DNA of 64,000 nucleotides from DATLXU01 sp035575515 (GCA_035575515.1 DATLXU010000079.1:1-64000), one strand, 5' to 3'. Shown: positions 53,395 through 63,123, counted from the first letter of the stretch. The notes: generated by a model from the letters alone, not told the origin. Made by a program: numbers and translations.

Positions 53395-54090
53395 TTATTT
53401 TTTCTTCGGCGATCTCCACGAAAGCGACGATGCGAGCGGGCGCGCTTCCTGCGGCATCGGCACGTCGCCGAACAGAATATCTCGCGCGTTCATCTCTTTG
53501 CCGTAAAAATCGCGGTTGTCGTCTTTGTCCTGCTTGACGACCGCCCCGTTCAAAGCCACGCCCGCGAACAATCCCTTGGTGCGCGAGTAGCTCAATATCT
53601 CAGCGTCCATTCTCGCGTTGGTTTCGGCTGACGTGTGGCGGCCAACAGGGCCTGCCGCGACCGACGCGTCTGCGCCGAGCGTGAATTTGTCTCCGATAAG
53701 GCGGTCCATGCCTTTGCGGTTCATTATCAGCATGACAACATCAACCTGCTGAAAGCCTATCTGAAGGCCGAAGCTGCCGCCTTCGATTGTAAGAAAAGAC
53801 GGCGCGCTCCACTGGCCGCCAGCCTTACGACACATCACAACGCCTTTGCCGTAGCGCCCGCCTATGCCGAGACCGCCTTTTTTGAGCCCGGGAACAATGG
53901 CAATGCACTCGGCTTTGTCGAGCAGCTCTTCAGGAATGCCCTTGTCAGGCGTGCGCATAATTTCGGTGAAGACTTCTGTCGCGCGATTGAGTCGTTTTAC
54001 TTCGTCGCTGCGCTCGCTCGGATCGCTTGCGGCAAGCGCGGCTGATGATATGAGCAGGATTGAAAGTGAGGAAATAAAAAAGAGCTTCAT
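53395..54090 (-). CDS. SYLF (Ysc84) lipid-binding domain protein, secreted
   Basis: 231 aa with a signal peptide (KLFFISSLSILLISSAALAA). SYLF domain at about 60-200: IPEELLDKAECIAIVPGLKK, GGLGIGGRYGKGVVMCR and SFGLQIGFQQVDVVMLIMN are family signatures. These proteins bind phosphoinositides or other anionic lipids; bacterial roles are little known. It stands alone next to two palindromic elements. Confidence 0.88.
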   Translation of the reverse strand: MKLFFISSLSILLISSAALAASDPSERSDEVKRLNRATEVFTEIMRTPDKGIPEELLDKAECIAIVPGLKKGGLGIGGRYGKGVVMCRKAGGQWSAPSFLTIEGGSFGLQIGFQQVDVVMLIMNRKGMDRLIGDKFTLGADASVAAGPVGRHTSAETNARMDAEILSYSRTKGLFAGVALNGAVVKQDKDDNRDFYGKEMNARDILFGDVPMPQEARPLASSLSWRSPKKK

Positions 54091-54343
54091 CGGTTGGACC
54101 TCCGCTTGTTAGATTCGCTGGTACAGGAAAAGTTTACAGGCTCGGTTGCCAATTGTCAGCAGCCGATTGCCAATAGTTGAGTTTGCGTCTTGATCTTGCG
54201 CGGTTTTCTGCTACGATCCGCGTTCCGAAAATGGGTGCTTCTATCTCACAAGACATCTTTATGCCGACTGTTACCGCGCCACATTCATCAACCGGAAGCG
54301 ATTCGGACAATCGGCCAGCATCGAGCCGCGCCGCCAGGTTGCC

Positions 54344-56098
54344 GTGTTTGTTGATGAGCAGCGCGGTGTCAGGCTCTATCAAGGCGATGCCCTTGAGATG
54401 CTGCGCGAGGCTAAGAGCGAAATCTTTGATGTGATATTTGCCGACCCTCCTTGTTTTCTATCCAATGACGGCATCACCTGCCAGGCGGGCAAGATGGTCA
54501 GCGTCAATAAAGGAGTATGGGACAAGGCGCAGACGTTTGAAGAGATTCACGCTTTCAACCTCGCGGGCTTCAGCGAGTGCCGCCGGTTGCTGAAGCCAAA
54601 CGGCACTATCTGAGTGACTGGAACATCGCACAACATCTACAGCGTGGGCTTTGCGCTGCAAACGCTCGGATACAAGATTCTGAACGACATCGCGTGGCAC
54701 AAGGCCAATCCGCCGCCTAACTTGTCGTGCCGATACTTCACGCACGCGACGGAGACAATCCCTTGGGCGAAGCGCGAGACGAAGGCGCGGCACCTGTTTC
54801 ATTATGAAGAGATGAAGCGCGAGAATCGCGGCAAGCAGATGCAGTCGCTGTGGCACATCACGCCACCCGGCCCGTCCGAAAAGCGTTACGGCAAGCATAC
54901 TACGCAAAAGCCCGAAGCGTTGCTTGATCGAATCCTTCGCGCTTCTTCAAATCCTGGAGATATAGTGCTTGACCCCTTCTGCGGCAGCGGGACAGCGGGC
55001 GTCGTGTGTGTTCGGCTTGAACGTCGTTTTGTCGGAATTGACTTGATGGAATCTTTTCTTGAACTCGCTATTGCCCGGCTCCGAGATGAGATTCGTGTGA
55101 TGCGCTTTGTATTCATACTCGATTCCAGTTTTGCAATGGCTTTATGGCAGCAGCAGGCAATAACGCAAGATACCAAAGCGACGTGGGCTGAGATCGTTTC
55201 TTCTGCGCTCAGGTTGCTTGGCGGCGAAGCGCGCTTGAAAGAGATAAACGAAATTGTAGGACATAACCCACGCACGCGAACAAATCGAACTTGGGCTTGT
55301 ACGGTGCGCCACGTCGTGCGACAATCGCCGCGCTACCGAAAACAGCGACAGGAGTTGAACTCAATGAGGCAGTATGAGGCTGTTATTCAGGCGATGAAAG
55401 AAAACGGCGGGTACGCAACGCTTGGCCATTTGTATCAGGCGGCGCTGAAGATACCTGATGTTCGGTGGGGCACGAAGACACCCTTTGCCAGCATCCGTAG
55501 AATAGTCCAGCAACATCCAGAGTTCTTTAGAATCAGGCCGGGATTGTGGGCGCTTACATCTGAACGAGAGCGCATCCTTGAAAAGTTCAAGGTCCGAGAT
55601 GATGCGCCACGCAAGGAAGTCGAGGAATTTAATCACAGTTACTATCAAGGGCTGATTGTGGAGATAGGCAATTTCAAACGCTACGACACATACGTTCCGA
55701 ATCAGGATAAGAACAAACAATTTCTATCGCAGCGACTTGCTGATATTTCTTCGCTGAAGCAGTTTCCCCCATTCACCTACGAGCATCTTCTGAAGCGGGC
55801 GCGAACTGTAGATGTGACATGGTTCAACGCCAGAGGTTTCCCAGACGCTTTCTTTGAAATCGAGCACTCGACAGACATTCACAACTCTCTGCTAAAGTTT
55901 GTCGAGTTTCAGGATTTTCGCATTCAGTTTTATATAGTCGCCGATGCTGTGCGGGAGAGAGAGTTTGAGCAGAAGAAAGGTTACAGCGCATTCAATCCAA
56001 TTCGCGCTGACCTGAAATTTCTAGATTACGAATCGCTGTCAACATGGCACTCGAAGCTATCGGAGAGCATAGCAATAGAAAAAGCGATGGGGCTATAG
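54344..56098 (+). pseudogene. Single-chain restriction-modification protein, inactivated: Tyr-to-Cys in motif IV and Trp-to-stop
   Basis: One frame of about 584 codons from a GTG at 54344, interrupted by TGA at 54611-54613. The DNA methyltransferase part reads FADPPCFLSNDG, where DPPY is expected (C37, codon 54452-54454). LKPNGTI then meets TGA, and VTGTSHNIYSVGF follows; homologues have Trp at that place (TGG to TGA). SAM motif VLDPFCGSGTAGVV is intact. After it come two HARE-HTH-like winged helices (TWAEIVSSALRLLGGEARL; YEAVIQAMKENGGYATLG) and a nuclease-like domain (VDVTWF...FPDAFFEIEHS, PD-(D/E)xK-like acidic pattern). HARE-HTH fused to such modules is known in restriction systems. Confidence 0.75.
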
Positions 56099-56118
56099 AA
56101 GTTAAAAGCTGCCTATTA

Positions 56119-57018
56119 TCAACTTGCCTGAATTTGTTGCACTTCGTTCTCGAAAATGTAACTGAGCGATTTATAGACTAACTTCGCCGTTAAAAAATCT
56201 GGCGCGGGGTTGCCCTCGACGGGAGCAAGCTCGGTCACGTCCATCCCGACGATGTTGCGCGAACGGGCAAGCGCCCGAATTATTCCGAGCGCGTCGTACC
56301 ATCCCAATCCTCCCGGCTCAGGCGTGCCCGTCGTTGGAACCAAACTCGGATCAAGCCCGTCAATGTCAATCGTGAGATAAACATTTTCAGTCAAATGAGA
56401 GAGGGCATCTTCGTGCCAGTCGGTCCGGCCAACAACATCTTTCGCCCAATAAATCTTCGTAGGCGTGTTGGGCAACCGCTTCGCTTCGGCTTCCGATATT
56501 GACCTGATCCCGACTTGAACAACGGGACAGACCTCGACGGCGCGGGCCATAATCGAAGCGTGCGAATGAATCGTCCCGTCATAGCTTTCGCGCAAGTCTG
56601 CGTGCGCGTCAATTTGAAGAACTGACAGATTCTTCACCCTGCGACCGAGCACGCGAATAACCGGTCCCGTTATCGAATGCTCGCCGCCGAGCATCACAAG
56701 AAACTTGCCCGTGTCTAATAACTCTTCCGCGCGAGCTTCTATCTGATTCATCATCGCTTCGGGCGGATCAATCGCGGGAAGCTCCTCAAGCGTGTGAATC
56801 CCCAGACGATAGACCGACCCCCCGATTTCTTCGTCGTACAATTCCATGTTGCGCGAGGCTTCGATGATGGCGCGCGGGCCGCGAGCCGCGCCGTGCCCGT
56901 AGCTCACCGTTCCTTCATACGGCACGGGCCACACGAGTATGCGCGACGATTCAAAGTTGGAGTATTCAGGCTCGGCTATCCCGCCGAAGTTGAATGGGAG
57001 ATGTTGTGATTCAGACAT
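56119..57018 (-). CDS. speB: Agmatinase
   Basis: 299 aa from the ATG at 57018 (MSESQHLPFN); the longer frame translates repeat sequence. It cleaves agmatine to putrescine and urea. Dinuclear manganese site: H114, D137, H139, D141 (DAHADLRE), D218 and D220 (DIDGLDPS). It belongs to a three-gene polyamine cluster with speA and a deoxyhypusine-synthase-like gene on the same strand. No clear Shine-Dalgarno precedes the start, where repeat sequence abuts. Confidence 0.92.
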   Translation of the reverse strand: MSESQHLPFNFGGIAEPEYSNFESSRILVWPVPYEGTVSYGHGAARGPRAIIEASRNMELYDEEIGGSVYRLGIHTLEELPAIDPPEAMMNQIEARAEELLDTGKFLVMLGGEHSITGPVIRVLGRRVKNLSVLQIDAHADLRESYDGTIHSHASIMARAVEVCPVVQVGIRSISEAEAKRLPNTPTKIYWAKDVVGRTDWHEDALSHLTENVYLTIDIDGLDPSLVPTTGTPEPGGLGWYDALGIIRALARSRNIVGMDVTELAPVEGNPAPDFLTAKLVYKSLSYIFENEVQQIQAS

Positions 57019-57122
57019 GTTCAGTAGGCAGTAGGCAGTAAGTGGCAATTGCGAAAATTCTTTTATTAGACTGAGTTACTCAAAGTAACTGCCTACTGCT
57101 TGCCGCCTACTGCCTACTGCGT
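57019..57122. repeat. Gap-filling stuttered inverted repeat, word GGCAGTA
   Basis: CAGTAGGCAGTAGGCAGTAA (57023-57042) pairs with AACTGCCTACTGC, CGCCTACTGCCTACTGC (57079-57121). It fills the whole gap between the deoxyhypusine-synthase-like gene and speB, touching the speB start codon. Confidence 0.7.
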
Positions 57123-57124
57123 CA

Positions 57125-58171
57125 TCATCCAAAAGTGACCGAGAGTTCGCGTCCGAAATTGAATTGAGGTCGGCGGCGCGACTTGAGCGCCTTCGTGCCC
57201 GTTTGCGAAAGAGCCGTCACAAGAATCGGCATCGCAATAGTCGGATCGCACAAAACAGAAACAGTCTTCGCGTCTTTTGCGACGCGGCCCCACGTCTGCG
57301 CCTCTTCGAAGCTGCGCCCGCTAGTTGCGCTCGATTCGGGCAGGTCAAGTCCTATCTGCAATGCGTACTTGTGGCCGCGCAGGCTTTGCTTGATTATCGA
57401 AGCCGTAACTTCCGTCTGATGCAGGAAGCTCTTTGGCGGGCCGCCGCCGAAAAGCACAACTGCGGTGTTGACGCTCTTGGCCATCGCTTGCGCCGCTTCG
57501 ACCACATCTTGAATGATGTCGAATTGAAATGGGTTCTTGCGATTGATGCGCGAAGTGGCGATGCCAACTGCAATCGCGGAATCGGCAACGCCCGGACAGA
57601 AGATTGGAACCTTCGCTTTATAAGCCGATGTGAGTATGCCGTCTTCCGTGGCAATCTCTGCAAGCTCGCGCCCTAACAGGTGCAAAAACTCGCGCGTCGA
57701 ATAGGGCCGCGAATGATCGAGCGTGTTTGCGAAATTGCCGACCCACTCGTCGGCCTCGCGGTATTCATGCTCGCTTGCGAGCGTGTCGTAGAAGCGGCCA
57801 ACCTGCGCGTCCTGCAATTCCTCGTCGGTCCACGCAGGCGAAGTCTGATAGTGATAGCGGCCAAGAGTTTCGTGCAGGTCGTGAAAAAGGTTCGCGCCCG
57901 TCGAGACGACCACATCAACGTAGTGGTTCTTTATCAAATAAGAGATGAGCCGCCGCATGCCAGCCGCGACCAGCGCGCCCGACAATCCCATAAAGACCGT
58001 CGCGTTGTCCGACAGCATATCGAGCCACAGGTTGTGCGAATCGGCAAGCGCGCGAGCCTGAAAGCCTGCGCCTTCCATCTTCGTCAGTAACCCTGCGACC
58101 GAGCGATCACGGTCTATTTGAACGGGTCGGGTCGGATTGGTCAAATACTTCGAGCTTTTCTGTTTTCTCAT
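57125..58171 (-). CDS. Deoxyhypusine synthase-like protein of a polyamine cluster
   Basis: 348 aa from the ATG at 58171 (another ATG directly precedes it at 58174). DHS fold signatures: SGALVAAGMRRLISYLI, VVVSTGANLFHDL, PIFCPGVADSAIAVGIA and VLFGGGPPKSFL. Bacteria lack eIF5A, so DHS homologues act elsewhere; family members next to speA and speB are proposed to make homospermidine-type polyamines. At the place where eukaryotic DHS has its active-site Lys (WGKI), this protein reads WGRV (R297 counted from 58174). Catalysis by the standard imine mechanism is therefore uncertain, subject to proper alignment. Confidence 0.85.
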   Translation of the reverse strand: MRKQKSSKYLTNPTRPVQIDRDRSVAGLLTKMEGAGFQARALADSHNLWLDMLSDNATVFMGLSGALVAAGMRRLISYLIKNHYVDVVVSTGANLFHDLHETLGRYHYQTSPAWTDEELQDAQVGRFYDTLASEHEYREADEWVGNFANTLDHSRPYSTREFLHLLGRELAEIATEDGILTSAYKAKVPIFCPGVADSAIAVGIATSRINRKNPFQFDIIQDVVEAAQAMAKSVNTAVVLFGGGPPKSFLHQTEVTASIIKQSLRGHKYALQIGLDLPESSATSGRSFEEAQTWGRVAKDAKTVSVLCDPTIAMPILVTALSQTGTKALKSRRRPQFNFGRELSVTFG

Positions 58172-58181
58172 CATTGCTGTT

Positions 58182-58282
58182 TCGTCCTTAGTCCTTTGTC
58201 ATTTGTCCTTTGTCGTTTCCCGTGAGTGTGTCGCTTCGTCTCCTCACAATGCAAAGGACAAAGGGCGAAGGACAAATGACCA
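58182..58282. repeat. Gap-filling stuttered inverted repeat, word GTCCTTT
   Basis: GTCCTTAGTCCTTTGTCATT and TGTCCTTTGTC (58184-58214) pair with CAAAGGACAAAGGGCGAAGG and ACAAATGAC (58252-58280). It fills the gap between speA and the DHS-like gene. On the minus strand its last word provides AGGA as the probable ribosome-binding site of the DHS-like gene. Confidence 0.7.
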
Positions 58283-60181
58283 CTATTCAAGATATGTGTA
58301 TCGGTTGATGTCGCTCTCATATTGCTTGATGAGCGCGTCGGCTTCTTCCTGCGTCATCAGCCCTGCGGCGACGCGCGCTTTTGTCATCCGCGCGAAGTTA
58401 TCCCATGCCTGATTCTTGTCGTAGCGGGCGAACGCAATCATATCGCCGACGCGGCTGCCCGGAACGATCTTCTTGATGTGATAGCGCCCTTCCGTGTCAA
58501 TTATGACGTGAGCTTCGTTTGGCCGACCAAACAGGTTGTGATAGCTCCCCATCACTTCCTGGTACGCGCCCACTAAAAATATCGCTATGTAATATGGCTC
58601 GCCCGTGAACGGATGAAGCTCCAGCACCTCTTTCACGTCTTTCAAATCAACGAACTTGTCAATGTGACCGTCCGAGTCGCACGTTATGTCGACGAATGTC
58701 GCGTAATCCGTAGGCTGCTCGTTCAACCGGTGAATCGGCATTATCGGGAACAACTGATCAATGGCCCAATGATCCGGCGCGGAGCGAAACACTGAAAAGT
58801 TGCAGAGGTACTTTGACGCTAAGATTTTCTTCAGTTCGTCAAACTCTTCTTCCTGCACTTTGGCGTTTTGCGCAAACTTCGACGCGCGCGCGCAGACTTC
58901 CCAGAACAACACTTCGCCTTTCGCACGGTCTTCGAGGCTTATGAGTCCGAGATTGAATTGCGTGTGAAGCTCGTCCTTGTGATCGAGCGCATCGTGATAG
59001 TACTCGCGATAGTTCTTCGAGTTTATGTCGTCGTAGAGAGCCTTGAGTTCGGCTATCACCTGCGGGTCGTCTTCATCAACGGTGACTTCGGGCTGGTCGT
59101 CTGCGAAGGTTTCTATCTCGTCGCGGATCGAAGTGATGAAGACCGCGTGATAAGCCGACAGCGCGCGCCCGCTTTCGGTCACAAGGTTCGGCTCCGGCAC
59201 ATTCTCATCTTCGCAGACAGACTTGATTGTATAGACGACGTCGTTTGCGAACTCCTGCGCCGTGTAGTTTACGGATGATTCAAAAGTAGTCTTTGAGCCG
59301 TCGTAGTCGACGCCCATGCCGCCGCCAATGTCGAGATATTCGATGTCGACGTGCATCTGGCGAATCTTCGAATAGACGCGAGCGGCTTCCTTCATCGCCG
59401 CTTTCACGCGCTTGATGTCGGTTATCTGCGAGCCTATGTGAAAATGCAATAGCTTGAGCGCGTCTATCATCTCGAATTCGCGCAGGAGCCGTATGCATTC
59501 GAGCATCTCCGATGGCGTCAGCCCGAACTTGGCCGACTCGCCGCCCGACGAAGCCCACTTGCCTGAACCCTTAGAGTAGAGCTTCGCGCGCAGCCCTATC
59601 ATCGGGTGCACACCTGTCTCCTGCGCGCGGCGAATAATCACCTTTAGCTCATTTAATTTTTCGACGACTATAATGACGCGCTTGCCGATCTGAATCCCCA
59701 TCAGCGCGAGGTTGATGAACGGCTCGTCTTTGAACCCATTGCAGATGAGCAAAGAGTCGGGCGTTTGATCTAAGGAGAGCGCGGCGTAAAGCTCGGCCTT
59801 CGAGCCGCACTCGACGCCGAAGTTGTACTTCGAGCCTTCGCGCAGGAATTCTTCGACAACTTCGCGGCGCGGATTGACCTTCATCGGGAAGACGCCGAAG
59901 TGGCCGCCCGCATAATTGAACTCGCGCGAGGCGTCCTGAAAGGCGCGGTGGAGCTTCTTCAACTGGTTCGTGAGAATTTGCGGGAAACGAAGCAGGATGG
60001 GAAGCTGCAATCGGCGCTGCTCTACCAGATCGTCTATCAACTCTTTGACGTCGACAGATCGAGCATCGCCTTCAGCGGGGCGCACGGCAAGATGTCCTTT
60101 TCGGTTTACCTCAAAGTATCCCGCTCCCCAGTTCTCCACACCATAGGTCTGAATGACCTCTTCAAGTGTGACGTTTTTCAT
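58283..60181 (-). CDS. speA: Biosynthetic arginine decarboxylase
   Basis: 632 aa, usual length. It makes agmatine from arginine with PLP. PLP-binding K101 (GVFPMKVNPRR), Gly-rich phosphate-binding LDIGGGMGVDYDG, and the FDFGLIS-type region with FSVFRSAPDHWAI near the C-terminus. First gene of the speA / DHS-like / speB cluster; agmatine is then the substrate of SpeB. Confidence 0.95.
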   Translation of the reverse strand: MKNVTLEEVIQTYGVENWGAGYFEVNRKGHLAVRPAEGDARSVDVKELIDDLVEQRRLQLPILLRFPQILTNQLKKLHRAFQDASREFNYAGGHFGVFPMKVNPRREVVEEFLREGSKYNFGVECGSKAELYAALSLDQTPDSLLICNGFKDEPFINLALMGIQIGKRVIIVVEKLNELKVIIRRAQETGVHPMIGLRAKLYSKGSGKWASSGGESAKFGLTPSEMLECIRLLREFEMIDALKLLHFHIGSQITDIKRVKAAMKEAARVYSKIRQMHVDIEYLDIGGGMGVDYDGSKTTFESSVNYTAQEFANDVVYTIKSVCEDENVPEPNLVTESGRALSAYHAVFITSIRDEIETFADDQPEVTVDEDDPQVIAELKALYDDINSKNYREYYHDALDHKDELHTQFNLGLISLEDRAKGEVLFWEVCARASKFAQNAKVQEEEFDELKKILASKYLCNFSVFRSAPDHWAIDQLFPIMPIHRLNEQPTDYATFVDITCDSDGHIDKFVDLKDVKEVLELHPFTGEPYYIAIFLVGAYQEVMGSYHNLFGRPNEAHVIIDTEGRYHIKKIVPGSRVGDMIAFARYDKNQAWDNFARMTKARVAAGLMTQEEADALIKQYESDINRYTYLE

Positions 60182-60423
60182 CTATAGCCTTCCCCGCCGG
60201 ACGTACATGCCGTGAAAATGGACGGACTTACAAGTGATTGAATTTATCAGATTGAGACAGCGAGTGTAAAGAACTTTTTTTCTTGAGCCTTGCGCGCATC
60301 TTGCATGTAATCGCTGATTATTCAAGGGGCTACGGGCGCATCGGGGCTTTAGAATTTGGGTGAAAACTGACTTTCAACTCTTATCGGTATCAACACTTCG
60401 CATTTCGGGCGCTGCTCGATTGC

Positions 60424-60452
60424 TTGACACCCCGCCGCGCATCACTTACAAA
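60424..60452 (+). promoter_or_regulatory. Probable sigma-70 promoter of the DUF4912-GH57 pair
   Basis: TTGACA at 60424-60429, 17-base spacer, then TACAAA at 60447-60452. The start codon at 60486 lies about 27 bases after the expected transcription start, with AAAGGAG between. The remainder of the gap 60182-60423 shows no gene; it must hold the divergent speA promoter. Confidence 0.5.
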
Positions 60453-60485
60453 GTTAGTTTCACCTTGAAGCAAAGGAGTCGCTCC

Positions 60486-61487
60486 ATGTTCGTCTTACGA
60501 CCTTCCTCGCCGCTCAGAACTTTTCAGCCGGAACGCGCGCCGCAGCCCGTAGAACCCATAGAGATAACGCTGCTTGCGGACATCGAAGCTCCCGCTGAAC
60601 CTTACATTGATCCCGGTCTGCCCGTGCCCGAAGACTACGACGTCGACATCATTCGCGCTTTGCTTCAAGACCCGTTTCGCATATTTATTTACTGGGAGGT
60701 GAGAGAAGAAAGCCTTGCTGCGCTCACCAGATATTTCTCCGCCGAAGACGCGACCCGGTTTCGCACAGTGCTGAAGCTCAGAGATGTTGAGGGAGGACAA
60801 GAACCGCTGTTTGAAGTCGGACGACGAGGCCGCTACTGGATGATGGTCTTCCCCGACCGCGAATATGAATTTGAGATAGGGGTTCATTCGCCCGCGCACG
60901 GTTACATCATGCTCGTTCGCTCGAATCGCGTGCGCACGCCGCGCGGGACCGTCTCGCCTGTGCCTCCGCAGGAAGATCGGTATCGAATGAGTCCTCCTGA
61001 ATTCGTTCAGGTTATGGAAGCCTCGGGCTTCGGCGCGCAGCAGGCCCTGGGCATAACCGTAGCAGCCATGCCCGGCGCGCACGCGGAGGCCGAACCGCTC
61101 ACTGCGGCGCTCACTAAACTTCCTGACGCTGTGCGGACGGCTGTGCTTGTTGCGGGCGCGGGCGGCGAGCTTACCTATCAGATGATTGAGGAGTTGCCCG
61201 AACCGCTCAGAAGCGAGTTATTAAAATTATGGTTTGCAAGCGGCGGGCAGATAACGGCTGCGGGATTGATGCATTACCTGCCTGAGCTGTTGCGCGAAGC
61301 GATTGAAGACGAGCGCGAGTTGATAGGCGATCACGTTCACCCGCTGCACGTCGCGCCGCGCTTTTTCGTCGGCGCATCCGAAAACGCCGCGTGGCCCGGA
61401 CAGGAATTCCAACTGCCCGCGCTGCCACAAGGAAGAGTTCCTGGTTCATTGTCTCCGGTTTCTAGTTGGACGCTCAAAGGTATGTAA
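60486..61487 (+). CDS. DUF4912 domain protein
   Basis: 333 aa from the ATG at 60486 (AAAGGAG 8 bases upstream). DUF4912 region at about 45-150: LLQDPFRIFIYWEV, then RYWMMVFPDREYEFEIGVH. The C-terminal half is rich in Ala, Leu and Glu without known motif. Such proteins are often next to GH57 branching enzymes and glycogen genes; a carbohydrate-binding or regulatory role in glycogen metabolism is inferred. Its last codons (GSLSPVSSW) run into a stuttered repeat. Confidence 0.8.
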   Translation: MFVLRPSSPLRTFQPERAPQPVEPIEITLLADIEAPAEPYIDPGLPVPEDYDVDIIRALLQDPFRIFIYWEVREESLAALTRYFSAEDATRFRTVLKLRDVEGGQEPLFEVGRRGRYWMMVFPDREYEFEIGVHSPAHGYIMLVRSNRVRTPRGTVSPVPPQEDRYRMSPPEFVQVMEASGFGAQQALGITVAAMPGAHAEAEPLTAALTKLPDAVRTAVLVAGAGGELTYQMIEELPEPLRSELLKLWFASGGQITAAGLMHYLPELLREAIEDERELIGDHVHPLHVAPRFFVGASENAAWPGQEFQLPALPQGRVPGSLSPVSSWTLKGM

Positions 61488-61538
61488 GAACTGGAACAGG
61501 CCAGACCAGAAATTATAAACGAGAAACCAGAAACCAAG
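61441..61538. repeat. Gap-filling stuttered inverted repeat, word GAAACCA
   Basis: TGGTTCATTGTCTCCGGTTT and CTAGTTGG (61442-61469) pair imperfectly with CCAGACCAGAAATTATAAAC and GAGAAACCAGAAACCAAG (61500-61537). The left arm lies in the last codons of the DUF4912 gene; the right arm abuts the ATG of the GH57 gene. Confidence 0.55.
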
Positions 61539-61539
61539 A

Positions 61540-63123
61540 ATGGAACAAGGACTTCTTGCTATAGTGCTTCATGCGCACCTGCCTTTTGTGCGCCACCCTG
61601 AATATCCTGAGTTTTTGGAAGAAGACTGGCTCTTTGAAGCCATCAGCGAAACCTACATCCCGCTGCTGAGCACCTTTGAAGGCTGCGCGCTCGATGGCGT
61701 CCCCGTGCGCGTGACGATGGGACTCACGCCGCCGCTTTGCGAGATGCTCGCAGACCCGCTGCTTCAGGACCGCTACCTCCGCCACGTTAACAAACTCGTC
61801 GAGTTGTGTGAGCGTGAGATTGAGCGCACGCGCGACCAGTGGCCGCTTAACGAAACCGCGAAGATGTATCACCGCCACTTCTCGCGAGCGCGCGACCTGT
61901 TTGAGAATCGCTACCACCGCAACCTGCTCAACGGCTTTCGCGCGCTTCAGGAAGCGGGCGCGATTGACATAATAACCTGCGGCGCAACTCACGGATTTCT
62001 GCCGCTGATTCACCGCCGCGAGGCCCGCCGCGCGCAGATCGAAGTTGGCCGCCGAAATTACATCAAACACTTTGGCCGCCAGCCGCAAGGGATGTGGCTG
62101 CCCGAATGCGCTTACGATTATGGCCTCGACGAGCTTGTGCGCGACGCGGGGATTCGATTCTTCTTCGTCGACGCGCACGCCATTATGTTCGGCACGCCGC
62201 AGCCGCGTCGCGGCATCTACGCGCCTGTCATTTTGCCATCGGGCGTCGCCGCGTTTGCGCGCGATGTCGAGACGAGCGAGCAGGTGTGGAGTTCGGACAT
62301 AGGCTATCCGGGCGATCCCGATTATCGAGAGTTCTACCGCGATCTTGGATTCGACGCCGATTACGAATATATAAAGCCCTACCTGCACAGCGACGGCGTC
62401 AGGCGCAATCTCGGAATTAAATATTACCGCGTGACGGGCAAAGTTGATCTGGGGCAGAAACAGCATTACGTGCCGGAATGGGCTGTGGGCAAAGCCGCGC
62501 AGCACGCGGGCCACTTCATGTTCAACCGGCAGGCGCAGGCTCGCTATCTCCGTTCAGTGCTTGGCCGCAAGCCGATGATAGTTTCGCCGTATGACGCGGA
62601 GCTGTTCGGCCACTGGTGGTTCGAAGGACCGCAGTTCCTAAATTACCTGATTCGCAAGATTCATTTCGATCAGAACGAGATTCGACTTGCGACGCCGCTC
62701 GACTACTTGAACGAATACGACGACAACCAGCATCAGCAGATAAGCACATCGTCGTGGGGCGCGGAAGGCTATTATCGCGTATGGATCAACGGCGAGAACG
62801 AATGGATGTACCTGCACCAGCACGTCGCCGAAGATCGTATGATCGAGCTTGCGCGCGAGCACCCAAACGCTGATGGACTCTTGCGCCGCGCATTGAATCA
62901 AGCCGCGCGCGAATTGCTGCTGGCTGAAAGCTCTGATTGGGCATTCATCATAACGACGGCGACCAGCGTTCAATACGCGAAGAAACGATTCCGCGACCAC
63001 ATCCACCGCTTCAACAGGCTCTACGAGATGATCAAGCGAAATGAGATTGACGAGCGGTGGTTAATCGAGGTCGAATCCCGCGACACGATCTTTCAGGAGA
63101 TTGATTACCGCGTTTATCAATAG
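61540..63123 (+). CDS. 1,4-alpha-glucan branching enzyme, GH57 family
   Basis: 527 aa. GH57 motif HAHLPFVRHPE (H11, H13), nucleophile E189 (MWLPECAYDYG), acid/base D352 (SPYDAELFGHWWFEGP) and a C-terminal DUF1957 helical domain. It forms alpha-1,6 branches in glycogen. It is 52 bases after the DUF4912 gene on the same strand, so the pair is probably one transcript. Confidence 0.9.
   Translation: MEQGLLAIVLHAHLPFVRHPEYPEFLEEDWLFEAISETYIPLLSTFEGCALDGVPVRVTMGLTPPLCEMLADPLLQDRYLRHVNKLVELCEREIERTRDQWPLNETAKMYHRHFSRARDLFENRYHRNLLNGFRALQEAGAIDIITCGATHGFLPLIHRREARRAQIEVGRRNYIKHFGRQPQGMWLPECAYDYGLDELVRDAGIRFFFVDAHAIMFGTPQPRRGIYAPVILPSGVAAFARDVETSEQVWSSDIGYPGDPDYREFYRDLGFDADYEYIKPYLHSDGVRRNLGIKYYRVTGKVDLGQKQHYVPEWAVGKAAQHAGHFMFNRQAQARYLRSVLGRKPMIVSPYDAELFGHWWFEGPQFLNYLIRKIHFDQNEIRLATPLDYLNEYDDNQHQQISTSSWGAEGYYRVWINGENEWMYLHQHVAEDRMIELAREHPNADGLLRRALNQAARELLLAESSDWAFIITTATSVQYAKKRFRDHIHRFNRLYEMIKRNEIDERWLIEVESRDTIFQEIDYRVYQ

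Noticed and set aside
54611..54613. TGA read as Trp by an alternative genetic code or recoding
   Set aside because: Many neighbouring genes end in TGA, often within ATGA overlaps, so TGA is a normal stop; no selenocysteine-type element is apparent and the expected residue is Trp. A nonsense mutation or base error is simpler.
57019..58282. Stuttered repeats as a CRISPR array
   Set aside because: Words are 7-8 bases, directly abutting and imperfect, without spacers of constant length or cas genes.
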